From Limnoperna fortunei (lineage: Eukaryota; Mollusca; Bivalvia; Mytilida; Modiolidae), in assembly GCA_944474755.1 (NCBI GenBank), contig OX104111.1, positions 95,460,805-95,524,804 of the forward strand: 64,000 nucleotides of DNA, in the 5' to 3' direction. Below, piece by piece: positions 50,314 through 57,341 of the stretch. The position numbers were made by a program, and so were the translations under genes. How positions within the stretch are numbered: the first letter of the stretch is position 1; every line of letters starts with the position of its first letter. The notes beneath the pieces are model-generated. The model had not been told where the DNA came from. It made no database searches and saw only the letters and a list, made by a program, of their open reading frames with translations.

Positions 50314-53300
50314 ATGTATGCAACTTGTCACATTGTTGTGTTAAAAATAAAACTATGAAACCTGATTTGGTCTCGGATTTGGAGCTCTATGGAGACGGAA
50401 GTTTATTCTAAGCCAACATTCGACCCGCCTATGACAATACAATTATGACGTCAACAGTAAGTCACGTGTTAAAATACCGAGTTAGGTTTTACGAAATGGA
50501 CAATGTTGCTCAGCTATTGAGTATTTACAGTAAATTTATTCAAGGATTGTTTTCAATTGTTGGTTAGATTATTGGATATAAACGACTTTGGGTAGATTTA
50601 CGCTGAATATTGGATATAAACGACTTTGGGTAGATTTACGCTGAATAAAGCGGTTTATGTATAGTCAACGTCATCAATACATCTTATTATGACGTCACAA
50701 TCAGTCACGTGCTGAAATACCAAGTTAGGTTATACGAAATAACCAACTTTGCTCATGTATTGAGTATTTAAAAGAAATTAAAATATTTAAGGATTGTTTT
50801 CAATTGTTGGTTAGATTATTGGATATAAACGACTTTGGGTCGATTAACGCTGAATAAACCGCGAAGCGGTTTATGTTGCAGCGTAAATCTATCCAGAGTC
50901 GTTTATATCCAATAATCTAACCAACAATTGAAAACAAACCTTATATTTTAAATTCCATAGTAAAAAGGAAATAACGAGAACACTATTTTACAAGTAATCA
51001 AATAATATTTGCAATTCACAATTTTAGTGTCGTCACTTGTTGTTTGCGGAAGATTTCATGTATAGTCAACGTCATCAATACATCGTATTATGACGTCACA
51101 ACCAGTCACGTGCTGAAAAACCAAGTTAGGTTATACGAAATAACCAACTTTGCTCATGTATTGAGTAATTAAACGAAATTAAAATATATATATATATATA
51201 TATTCTTATGGCGTTAAAATTCAAATAGGTCCATGACGTCATCGACGTTTTTACCATAAAAATTGTTAAGATGTAAAGTTAAAATTAAATAATAAGGAAT
51301 ATTTCAAATTTCTGCACAGGTTATATGATATAATCCGGTTTGGGTCTGTTTACACCATTCATAAACCGCTTCGCGGTTAGGCGTAAACAGACCCAAACCA
51401 CATTATATTGTATAACCTTTTAAGAAATTTGAAGTATTCCTTAAATATATTATAATTAACTATGCAATAAAATTCCGCTGAGGAAGGCCCGTGAGGTCAA
51501 GCGGTTGAAATATTACTTCTCTAATTTTGACATAATATTTCAACCGCTTGACCGGTGTGGAAAAAATATTTCTCGTCACTAGTGAATTTGTTGTTCTCAG
51601 CATTTGATTGGTTAAAAATAATTACGTCACAATAAGAACTCATGACGTCATAAACAAAACACCTTCAATTTACCGAGTATTCACGTCATGAACGTAAAAT
51701 TGGGGTTGGGAGAATTTGTACTTCGTTTCGCAAATTTACTACTTTTTAAAATTAGAGAAACAGAATCTTACATAAGAACGCTTGGGTTATCGGATTTCTT
51801 AAATTTCGATAGTTAAATTATGGAAATTTAAGTCCGAGTCTGGGGATTTTTTATAATAATTTAACTATCTCGATTGGAGAAATCCGATAATCCAATCGTA
51901 CCAATGTAAGATCCTATATGTCAAAATTAGAGAAAAAGGTTTTTTCTATTTATCTTCAACATTTCCATTTGTTATCTAATTTAATTTAAGAAATAATTCA
52001 TGCGTACAATACTTTATTGTCGTTTTAAAATGGGTCACGGGGTGGGCATTATATTCGTGAATATTTGCACCAAGCGATAGCGAAGGGTAAAATATCACGA
52101 ATATATTGATCACCAATGCTAAAACGGCAATAAAGTTTGGTAGGCAAGAATTATTTTGATTCTGTTTATGACAAAAGCAGTAAACTGTACGTTGGAGAGT
52201 TATAAAAGGTGCGCAACTCGATGGCTGTTCCACATTGCTCCCGCGTGTCATTTTATAGTGTAGTGAGACCAATAATTTAATTTCTGTGTGTAGAATCACG
52301 CAAATCTCAAAGTAAAAATTTAGTTAACAAAACACGAAAATTATGGTGAGAAAAAAGAAAATTTTGCAACCTACTGAAACCAACAACTTACGCATGTACG
52401 AACTAAATGTATTAACCCGGTCCCCTGGTGCAATATTTTTCATTTACGCAAGCTTCACTTTCAAAAATAACCCCAGGTCACCACCATTTTACTACCCAGT
52501 TTGGTTGGTTGTTTAAACCGCCATGTTTTAAATAACTTTTCGCGCGTTTGATATTTCTTTCAGAATACAATTTAAATAAAAAAAGCTACCTGTTGCTTGG
52601 TTTACGGCTTTCAAGTTAAACTGTAGAGTTATTTTCCACATTCGAGACATAGATCTATAAATTCATTCTTTTGATCAACTGTATTTTTATTTGAGTTTGA
52701 TTAACGGACGTGACGTCATAATGCTTTGCATCGGAATTATGGCAGTTACAGTTAATACTGACGTAAATTTTGACTCTTTGAGGCACTCCGAATGTTGCAA
52801 TCCGGTCAAAACAATCCGGTCAAAATTTTGACCGGATTCATTGCTGGTGACCTGTCTGTATATTCGAACCGGAAGTCCGCTTACGGTATTGAGAATATTT
52901 ATTTAGTCAAGATCCCAGACTACTAAATGTATTGGCATTTTTACATGGTTTTGTTAAGATAGCGAAAACATGACGTCATATTGCTTACGTCATATTAGAA
53001 TCATCTATAAAAACAGTGTGAAAATCCTCTGCCGTTCAACGCTTTTTTAAGCTGCCTGAAAGTATAAAAAGCATTGAACGAATGAGGATCACCGACGACT
53101 CCAAAAATAAGTGGTCTTTACTATTTTATATGATTGCGCCAACACTGACATTAACTGAAATTATATGACTAATGAACCCCCCTTTCAAAAAAAGGGGAAG
53201 AATCTTTTTTTTTAATTCTCACGTTTCAAAATTCACTTTTTCTTTATGCATTTAATAGCGAGCATCGCAGATGCGAGCTATACGGTTACATGCATGTGTG

Positions 53301-56300
53301 TAAAAAAAGTCACGTGATCCATATGAACAAATCCATTTCAGATGGTAGCTGAGCTATCCGAAGAAAATATTGTAGACGAACGAAAAAATATATAATTTAA
53401 AAGTAGACAAAAATAATTTTGACATCGATAAAATAAAAGTGTTTATTTTTTAAATTACTACAAAAATGCCAGACAATTTTTTTTCAATCTGAAACGCTGT
53501 ATTTGAAATTGAGTTTTGTGACGTCACAACACATTACATAAGACGTCACGTCATCAATGGAATGTAGAGGCACTGTTAGGGGGCTCTGGAGTAACGAAAT
53601 GAACAATGTGCGATGCTCGCATTTAGGCTGCGCCTCCATTCATATTACTTATTTATTGTGTATAATTTATAGCGAGCATCGCAGATGCGAGCTATACGGT
53701 TACATGCGTGCGTGTAAAAAAAGTCACGTGATCCATATGAACAAATCCATTTCAGATGGTAGCTGAGCTATCCGAAGAAAATATTGTAGACGAACGAAAA
53801 AATATATAATATAAAAGTAGACAAAAATAATTTTGACGTCGATAAAATTAAAGTGTTTATTTTTTAAATTACTACAAAAATACCAGACAATTTTTTCAAT
53901 GTGAAACGCTGTATTTGAAATTGAGTTTGTGACGTCACCAATAGATAGGACGCCACGTCATCAATGGAATGTAGAGGCACTGTTAGAGGGCTCTGAAGTA
54001 ACGACATGAACAATGTGCGATGCTCGCATTTAGGCTGCGCATACATTCATATTAATTCTCACGTTTCAAAATTCACTTTTTCTTTATGCATTTAATACTT
54101 ATTTATTGTGTATAATTTACTTAACAATCAATATTGACCTCTCCCGTTTTACCTGACCGTTTTTCATGCTGTTTCTTGTACTCAAAAATGGCAGCGAGTA
54201 TAGCATTACGCTTTAGTAAATTGATACCAATAAACATTGATTTTCAAACAATTGTCGAAGTTAAAACTATAAGTAAGACGGGTGTTGGCTTTTGAGAAGA
54301 TCATCTGCATTGCAACATAATGCACCTGTTTGACGCAGCATACCATGGAATGTGCCATTCAAATTCAAAATTGGTTTGTTTGTTTGATGCTGTTTAACGC
54401 CACTTCAACCATGTTTCAGCTATATCATGGCGTCCAGTTTTTATTGGGGGAGGAAGCCGGAGTAACCGGAGAAACCCCCCGACCTGGGACCTTATTCACA
54501 AAGCCTCCGTAAAGTTACCGCACCCGTAAATTTTGCGGATTCTATCCGGTAAAGAAAAATCGTATTCATGAAAGCTCCGGTAATTCCGTACCCGTAGACG
54601 TTGCGGAAAGACTCCGGTAAAACTCGTAAAATATTACGGAACGTCATGCATATCCGTAAAGGTTGTGAAAACGGGCACGTTAAGTAACCATTTTTATATG
54701 CAATTATGCAAGACTAAGATGCCAAAGACGCCAACTTGAACAATTATGTAAAATTTGGGACACTTTTAATAGCCCTTTGTGCACACGAATAACAAGTATC
54801 TCGTTGTCTACTGTATATTTATAGTGCCACTTTGGCTTTTCATAGTCCGATCCTAACTTAGTCAGTGGGTTCTGTCACATATGGATGTCATAAGCTTAGG
54901 TCAAGACCCAACATCTTTACTTTAAATAGTATTCAGCAGATGGTTAACATAGACCTAGAAAATATTTCGAATTGGTCAAAACAGTGGCTAGTAAAGCTTA
55001 ATCCTAATAAAACAGACATAATGTTTTTCAGCACTAGAAATGTGCACGGTGAACTGTCTTTTAAGTTTGATAATATAACTGTTGATACAGTGCACTGTCA
55101 TAAGCATCTTGGTGCAATTTTGAGTTCAGTGGGAAAACTGACAATCCTAATCAATTAAGATTGGAGTCGAGTACACCTTTCAAAATTGGGCGTGTTAATT
55201 CCAATCACTGATTTGAAGGCAACTAAATGCCGGTAATGGGCCATATTTAAAACGCTAGAATAAAAAAGAGGATGTGTGCTGTTCCAGCGCCGACATATGT
55301 GGAACAATTGAAAGAACGTATAAAACTGCATCGCCGAAACCTCGGTGGCATACCGATAGTGAAATGGCGATCGGCCCACGTGGGAAAGGGGGTAACTAGG
55401 GGTACTTTTAGATACAGGTCTGGGAGATTTGACACCCCCATATTCATATAGTTTCGGACGTTACATAATGGGATCTAATCAAATGGTGAATTTTTAAACC
55501 AGACTTATTTATATATTTTACTATTGTACATCAAAAGCAATACATAAAAATTTAAGAAACAATGTATATTTTTTTCTTGTTAAGAAATTGTAAAATGAAA
55601 GAGAATCCCGCCTAATATATTAACACCCATTTATAATATTATCACTGTTTGACAAATGTTCTATTGGTTTAACAACATATAGTCATTTCGTCATTAAGTT
55701 ATGTTAATGAAGCACTAAATTTGTTAATTCAGTGCGGTTTATCCCAGCTTTTGACGAGATTTAGGGAATTGGGGTCATTGATATATTAACTACCAAATGA
55801 TATATTTTTCACAGTAAGAAGCTACCTTTTTATATATTTTAAAAAGGTAAGGAGACCCTTTCGAACCGCACATCCGCTGACATGAAACCTTGTCAGCTGG
55901 TGAAATATTGTTCATTTACATAAACCTCACTTTCAAATATAAAACCTGGTCAGGACTAACGATGTAATCAATGGTTTCAATGGTTATGGTGCCATACTCG
56001 AATTTGGGCGATTTTCCTTCTATTTAGCGCGATTTGGACTATTTTCTCTCTCTTCAGCGAGTAAACAATCAATGCTGTGTACTGTTAAAATATCTTGCTT
56101 TTTCGCTAAACAAATAACTCATTATTGATAATAAACAGATGTTTCAACCTAATACCGGAGGTAGGAGGTAGAGCGTGGCGTTTTCAAGACATTTTAATCG
56201 CCGAAATTCGAGTTTACTTCAATATATCCCATGTGCATGTGAATCTTTTTAAGTCTGTTTGTTTGATTGAATGATGTTTAACGCCACTCTCAGCCATTTT

Positions 56301-57341
56301 TTTCATCTATATCATGGCTTACAGTCTTTATTAAGCAAGGAAGCCGGAGTACCTGGAGAAAACCCCCGACCTTCGGTAGAAAAAGTAACATTCTGGTCGT
56401 GTGCACCCTGTCCACCGTGAGACTCTAACCCTACCTTCAGTAGGAAAACTGGCAATTCTTGTCAATTGCAGTAGTGCACAACCAACGTGCCCGCAACTTT
56501 AATAGCCGTGTAATCACTAATAGATGACTTTACCACTTGGCAACTGTGGCTCTTGAACCAATGGTAACAATGTTAAAATGACGGCGATAGCAGTACATGT
56601 GAAGATAATGAGTGCATTAAATACTTCAACGTTGCAGCAAACAGTAACGTTGCTGAAGATAAATTGACGTGAAAGACTGAAAACAAAACCTACCCAGCAT
56701 TGGGCTAAATCGAAGTTATGATAAAACAACAATTTCAGATAGCCAAAATAATACAATTTCCACAAATAATATCAATTAAGTTTTATAGTTCTAAAATGAA
56801 ATGTGAAATTACTAAATTATAATTACGCAAATCATTTTTGTGTAAATAGAGCTACGCCACTGGCAGTCTTTCAATAAAAATCCAATTAAAATAGGTTTAA
56901 AAGATAGAAAGAAGTGACGTAGAAGCACACTGGAATTATAATAGACAGGTGTACAAAAAAGTCTTATCAACAGATATATATCAAACTATCATTACAGAAT
57001 GCATGTTCTTCACAAAGTTTCATCAAGTTGAAACTTTTAAATAAAGTGCTTATAGAACATTTTTGATCGTATCCTATTTGATATTTTAATCCTCATTTTT
57101 CAGTTTATCTCTAGTTTAACTTTCAGAATGCATTTGAGATTGGCCAATTATGCGGAAAGTGCTGGCCAATCCGATACACCCATTCCGACCCCATCTCTGT
57201 TGATTGCAGCCGCAACACAATATGATTTTTTCATATATCATTAACAAACAAACAACCAGATGTACAAATTTAGATAACATTATTTTCATCTAAAATTCAC
57301 AACTTACCAATAGGTCTCTTCGTTGTCATTTTCAGACTCAT
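28503..57341 (-). CDS. NADAR-domain protein gene D (four exons, 399 aa)
   Basis: The assembled exons are 57341-57308 (34 nt), 45438-44641 (798), 29559-29408 (152) and 28718-28503 (216): 1200 nt, exactly 400 codons including the stop. Each junction has GT/AG signals and matching phase. Residues 34-239 are charged and low-complexity, rich in Lys, His, Ser, Asn and Glu, and probably disordered. Residues about 240-390 form the NADAR domain, with NSPFSQFHP, the YNCAEQYMM motif (Glu near 269), QLGRKVSNFDP, DRLWGIGLGENNP (Trp near 357) and NLLGKALMAVR. Members of this superfamily act on N-glycosidic bonds of ADP-ribose-like or riboflavin-precursor nucleotides; bacterial relatives include YbiA and NADAR partners of DarT toxins, which remove ADP-ribose from guanine. 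A role here in DNA or nucleotide repair, or in defence, is inference. The gene is intact, unlike copies A to C. The two big introns are full of mobile elements. The first exon is the least certain part. Confidence 0.8.
29408..29559 (-). CDS. NADAR gene D, exon 3
   Basis: The acceptor is CTTTACTTTAG|TACTG and the donor is GCAAAG|GTGAGC. The 152 nt enter in phase 1 and leave in phase 0. They encode (V)LFEDYRIERDILNETKP, KQLGRKVSNFDPNIWNQH and CQDIVFKGNVAK. The counterparts in copies A, B and C (1965, 11907, 20318) have lost 15-20 nt each. Confidence 0.9.
29700..30470. other. Intron of gene D, nothing recognised
   Basis: No open frame or clear repeat was seen before the LINE that starts near 30488. 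Confidence 0.4.
30488..33300 (+). pseudogene. Decayed APE-type LINE (non-LTR retrotransposon) 1
   Basis: Pieces in order are as follows. At 30488-30760 is the end of an APE-like endonuclease (TCQESGLKILNGRTIGDLLG). A low-complexity (AAAT)n/A-rich stretch follows at 31060-31125. At 31283-32220 is reverse transcriptase: NGKSASSDLISNEML, NNYRGISIGSNLGKLF, AAFTDLRKAFDTVWG, ERGVKQGDVWSPLLLNFFID and the catalytic LYADDIVLIS. At 33040-33300 is a C-terminal Cys/His segment (CLVCNAGEIENEEHFLLYC). There are at least five frameshifts or stops, so it is dead. The order fits the Jockey/I/CR1-like group. It lies in the 15-kb intron of gene D, antisense to that gene. Confidence 0.85.
33300..34385. other. 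Intron of gene D, nothing firm recognised
   Basis: AT-rich sequence with one less AT-rich passage near 33860-33950. It may include the 3' end of LINE 1. No supported gene. Confidence 0.4.
34408..34850. repeat. Imperfect tandem duplication, units of about 240 and 200 bp
   Basis: Two successive units share AAATTGGAAGACCC, CAAAAATTTATTATG, GATCTTGGTAATGTATT, TTATTATTCTCTGGTCGCTG and ACATAAACAAATATTTAGAC. The second unit lacks about 45 bp found in the first. Both contain parallel open frames, which are a by-product. Confidence 0.85.
34897..35020 (+). mobile_element. SINE tail fragment
   Basis: It contains TTCTCCCCCAATAAAAAACT, GAACGCCATGATATAG and GTAAGTGGCGTTCAAC and ends CCAACAACATAA. It is the 3' half only, inserted in the intron of gene D. 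Confidence 0.75.
35070..35265. repeat. AT-rich imperfect repeats around TATATTAGTTATATA
   Basis: Short iterations of TATATACTAGAAATA and TTATATATTAGTTATATATC are visible, followed by a poly-C run (35270-35284). It is simple-sequence DNA without a gene. Confidence 0.6.
35537..35620. repeat. (AT)n microsatellite followed by (TTTA)/(TATC) repeats
   Basis: An uninterrupted AT dinucleotide run of about 38 bases is followed by ATTTATCTATTTATTTATC-type tetranucleotides. Confidence 0.9.
35640..36190. other. Intron of gene D, nothing recognised
   Basis: AT-rich sequence upstream of LINE 2. A more GC-rich passage at 36150-36240 may be the start of that element. Confidence 0.4.
38280..38600. repeat. 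Dispersed repeat, second copy at 63.55 kb
   Basis: It shares GTTACGGGAAATC-like, TTACTCGTCCAGACCACCTG and GGTTCGGGTTACT segments, and CCGGATTTGTAACTG, with 63550-63830 (TTACTCGTCCAAAGCACCTA, GGTTCAGGTTACT, AGATTTGTAACCG). It interrupts LINE 2. The class is unknown. Confidence 0.7.
38682..39042. repeat. Inverted duplication within LINE 2
   Basis: A block running from GATAGAAAAAGTACATTTAA to CGAACGAGTTC (38682-38842) recurs inverted at 38880-39040. It is cut in two, and the halves keep their original order although each is reversed. The two copies are almost identical, so the event is young relative to the LINE's decay. Confidence 0.8.
39340..39800. other. Intron of gene D, nothing recognised
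   Basis: There is a small open frame at 39407-39598 without a known motif. No supported feature. Confidence 0.4.
39806..43625 (-). mobile_element. Decayed DNA-transposon-like element with iterated end motif
   Basis: The boundaries are set by the outermost copies of one motif in opposite orientation: GATTCCTCCGTAACA at 39806-39820 and GTAACGGAGGAATC at 43611-43625. Further copies lie at 40168-40182, 42919-42933, 42934-42948 and 43421-43435, with weaker ones at 40327 and 43266. The transposase-like coding remains (40341-42700, - strand) lie between. I see no convincing target-site duplication, so the true ends may differ. Confidence 0.6.
40341..42700 (-). pseudogene. Broken transposase-like gene with C-terminal Tudor-like segment
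   Basis: Segments from N to C terminus are as follows. A basic start (42700-42509) reads MALSNAERQRKYREKQKEK. At 42321-42016 is a basic stretch with a helix-turn-helix-like part (ISYAAKETGLDRNYLSKLTN). At 41990-41730 are FYERSDNSTTLPNKKD and SRATVFRCRPEHVLP. At 41454-40918 is a DDE-like core: LQVDFSENY, IHYISDSPTSQYRNKYMF and WQYFEAGHGKGPCDGVGA. At 40985-40341 is a C-terminal part with WVAALYQGTWYVGKIVEVDA and GLIWAYKEHILCKI, which looks like a Tudor/SH3-like fold. Frameshifts and stops separate the segments. The acidic residues in the three core motifs suggest an RNase-H-fold transposase, but I cannot assign a superfamily. It lies in the same orientation as gene D, in its intron. Confidence 0.7.
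43626..44640. other. Intron of gene D, nothing recognised
   Basis: AT-rich sequence. The small frames at 43766-43978 and 44373-44597 show no domain. Confidence 0.4.
44641..45438 (-). CDS. NADAR gene D, exon 2 (N-terminal region and domain start)
   Basis: The acceptor is TTTTCTAACAG|AAGATGAC and the donor is AAAGCAG|GTTTGT. It encodes a hydrophilic stretch with repeated Lys/His/Ser/Arg clusters and ends with the first 38 residues of NADAR (FVFFYGINSPFSQFHP to YMMHQKA). The same exon end, after 'KA' in phase 1, is kept in copies A and B and in gene E. If the far first exon is wrong, ATG at 45373 is the next in-frame start. Confidence 0.88.
45695..46692 (+). mobile_element. Tandem-repeat element with C/G-rich TIRs
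   Basis: The left end ATTGATACCCCCCGCTTCA and the right end TTCAAGCGGGGGGGTATAC are inverted copies. Inside, units of about 170 bp (one longer, about 260) repeat CCATGTTTTTCTATGGGAAA, TCATTCCGATCAAAAT, CTCCTGCACAATGGCACTAT and TTCAGTGGTGTAGGAGGAGT. It ends with GTGTAACGGACGGACGGACA, which also appears internally near 46368. It sits just upstream of exon 2 of gene D. The frames at 45804-46158 are repeat by-products. Confidence 0.85.
46863..48290 (+). mobile_element. Tandem-repeat element, relative of the one at 21471
   Basis: It begins ACTAGAGGCTCGCATGAGCC, almost the same as the start of the 21.5-kb element (ACTAGAGGCTCTTAAGAGCC). It ends with a (GAC)n-like run, GACGGACGCCAAGTGATGGC. Its internal units are about 500 bp and carry TAGCCCTCATAGAGCAGAAC, AGGGCAATAACTCCT and GGCGGCCATGTTGGTT. 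There is a poly-C run near 47090-47110. The ends are shared with the 21.5-kb element but the internal unit is different. Confidence 0.8.
48300..48910. other. Intron of gene D, nothing recognised
   Basis: No gene. A short C run lies at 48464-48472. Confidence 0.4.
48914..49023. repeat. Long hairpin, family GGTTAGATTATTGGATA, copy 1
   Basis: The left arm (GCTGGTTAGATTATTGGATA ... GGTTTACGC) and right arm (GCGTAAACCCACCCAAAGTC ... AACAAACAAT) are complementary with a loop of about 15 bases. It belongs to the same family as 50796-50935. Confidence 0.8.
49030..50550. other. Intron of gene D, repeat-flank sequence without a gene
   Basis: About 49130-49190 matches sequence flanking the hairpins at 51040 (GTTTGCGGAAGA, then GTCAACGTCATCAATACAT). 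A (TA)n microsatellite lies at 50269-50308. No coding feature. Confidence 0.5.
50553..50660. repeat. Hairpin-family half copy with the arm repeated twice
   Basis: ATTGGATATAAACGACTTTG and GGGTAGATTTACGCTGAA occur twice in direct order, followed by AAGCGGTTTATG and no complementary arm. It looks like a deletion or template-switch product of the same family. Confidence 0.75.
50796..50935. repeat. Long hairpin, same family, best copy
   Basis: The 57-bp arms GTTTTCAATTGTTGGTTAGA ... ACGCTG and CAGCGTAAATC ... CCAACAATTGAAAAC are nearly perfectly complementary. The centre AATAAACCGCGAAGCGGTTT is itself palindromic. It is followed by a tail with CATCAATACATCGTATTATG. Confidence 0.9.
51293..51446. 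repeat. Long hairpin, second family
   Basis: The arms AAGGAATATTTCAAATTTCT ... GTCTGTTTACACC and GGCGTAAACAGACCC ... AGAAATTTGAAGTATTCCTT are complementary over about 65 bp. The loop contains AAACCGCTTCGCGGTT, nearly the same palindromic core as the hairpin at 50796, although the arms differ. Confidence 0.88.
51496..51552. repeat. Short hairpin
   Basis: GTCAAGCGGTTGAAATATTA is inverted as TAATATTTCAACCGCTTGAC with a 17-base loop. The 20-bp arms match perfectly. Confidence 0.9.
51766..51935. repeat. Long hairpin, third family
   Basis: The left arm carries AATCTTACATAAGAACG, TTATCGGATTTCTT and ATCGATAGTTAAATTA-like sequence. The right arm carries TAATTTAACTATCTCGATTG, AGAAATCCGATAA and CAATGTAAGAT. 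Direct AAAATTAGAGAAA repeats lie at 51749 and about 51922. Confidence 0.8.
51991..52153. repeat. Long hairpin, fourth family
   Basis: The arms AATAATTCATGCGTAC, CTTTATTGTCGTTTTAA, GGGCATTATATTCGTGA and TCACGAATATATTGATC, CTAAAACGGCAATAAAG, AGAATTATT are complementary with a loop of about 34 bases. The - strand open frame at 51976-52299 runs through it and is not a gene. Confidence 0.8.
52160..53214. other. Intron of gene D with a 26-bp perfect palindrome
   Basis: No gene. A perfect palindrome (52813-52838, AATCCGGTCAAAA and its complement) is preceded by a direct extra copy of CAATCCGGTCAAAA at 52799. TGACGTCAT words occur near 52690 and 52971. Confidence 0.6.
53258..53647. mobile_element. 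MITE, copy 1
   Basis: The left end GCGAGCATCGCAGATGCGAG and the right end TGCGATGCTCGC (53609-53620) are inverted repeats, followed by ATTTAGGCTGCG. It is AT-rich inside and contains paired GTGACGTCAC and GACGTCACGTCATC words. It is about 95% like copy 2 by eye. No coding capacity. Confidence 0.85.
53672..54053. mobile_element. MITE, copy 2
   Basis: It has the same ends and interior as copy 1, separated from it by only 24 bp. The frames at 53557-54046 are by-products. Confidence 0.85.
54055..54370. other. Intron of gene D, duplicated flank and unique sequence
   Basis: Bases 54055-54120 repeat the flank at 53215-53257 joined to the spacer at 53648-53671. The rest shows no gene. Confidence 0.6.
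54376..54485 (-). mobile_element. SINE tail fragment
   Basis: It contains GATGCTGTTTAACGCCACTT, ATATCATGGCGTCCAGTTTT and GGGGGAGGAAGCCGGAGTAA. The 3' end is intact in reverse orientation. Confidence 0.8.
54490..54670. repeat. Direct repeats of about 70 bp built on CCGGTAA/CCGTAAA
   Basis: TTATTCACAAAGCCTCCGTA ... CACCCGTAAATTTTGCGGAT ... TCCGGTAAA at 54491 is followed at about 54562 by GTATTCATGAAAGCTCCGGT ... ACCCGTAGACGTTGCGGAAA ... TCCGGTAAA. Further CCGTAAA words follow. The class is unknown. Confidence 0.65.
54865..55160 (+). pseudogene. LINE reverse-transcriptase fragment (post-YADD region)
   Basis: The frame reads NSIQQMVNIDLENISNWSKQ, WLVKLNPNKTDIMFFS and HCHKHLGAILS. This matches the segment after the catalytic aspartates in Jockey/CR1-like reverse transcriptases ('Ws..W.v.fNp.Kt..m.fs ... 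hkhLGi.ls'). It is cut at its 3' side by a reverse SINE fragment at 55125-55175 (GGGAAAACTGACAATCC, GATTGGAGTCGAGTACACC). Confidence 0.75.
55180..56250. other. Intron of gene D, no recognisable gene
   Basis: Overlapping - strand frames at 55155-55447 carry no motif I recognise. The rest is AT-rich. Confidence 0.4.
56257..56515 (-). mobile_element. SINE, nearly complete, reverse
   Basis: The tail is GAATGATGTTTAACGCCACT, followed by ATATCATGGCTTACAGTC, GGAAGCCGGAGTACCTGGAG and the head CCACCGTGAGACTCTAACCC. The box-B-like stretch is degenerate. Confidence 0.75.
56520..57300. other. Start of the large intron of gene D, nothing else
   Basis: AT-rich sequence directly downstream of the proposed first donor at 57307. 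No feature. Confidence 0.4.
57308..57341 (-). CDS. Proposed first coding exon of NADAR gene D
   Basis: The - strand reads ATG AGT CTG AAA and so on (MSLKMTTKRPI) followed by a consensus donor G|GTAAGT at 57308/57307. It ends with one extra base, and the next exon begins with two spare bases, so a Glu codon forms across the junction and the frame continues into DDNFWKDHPDSKRPKK. An in-frame TAA at 57380-57378 lies upstream of this ATG. The support is phase and donor only; the 11.9-kb intron could hide other first exons. Confidence 0.6.

Noticed and set aside
51976..52299. A 107-codon - strand frame rich in Cys and hydrophobic residues, possibly a secreted protein
   Set aside because: It runs through a long hairpin element, and its composition follows from the inverted repeat. 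No signal peptide or domain pattern is convincing.
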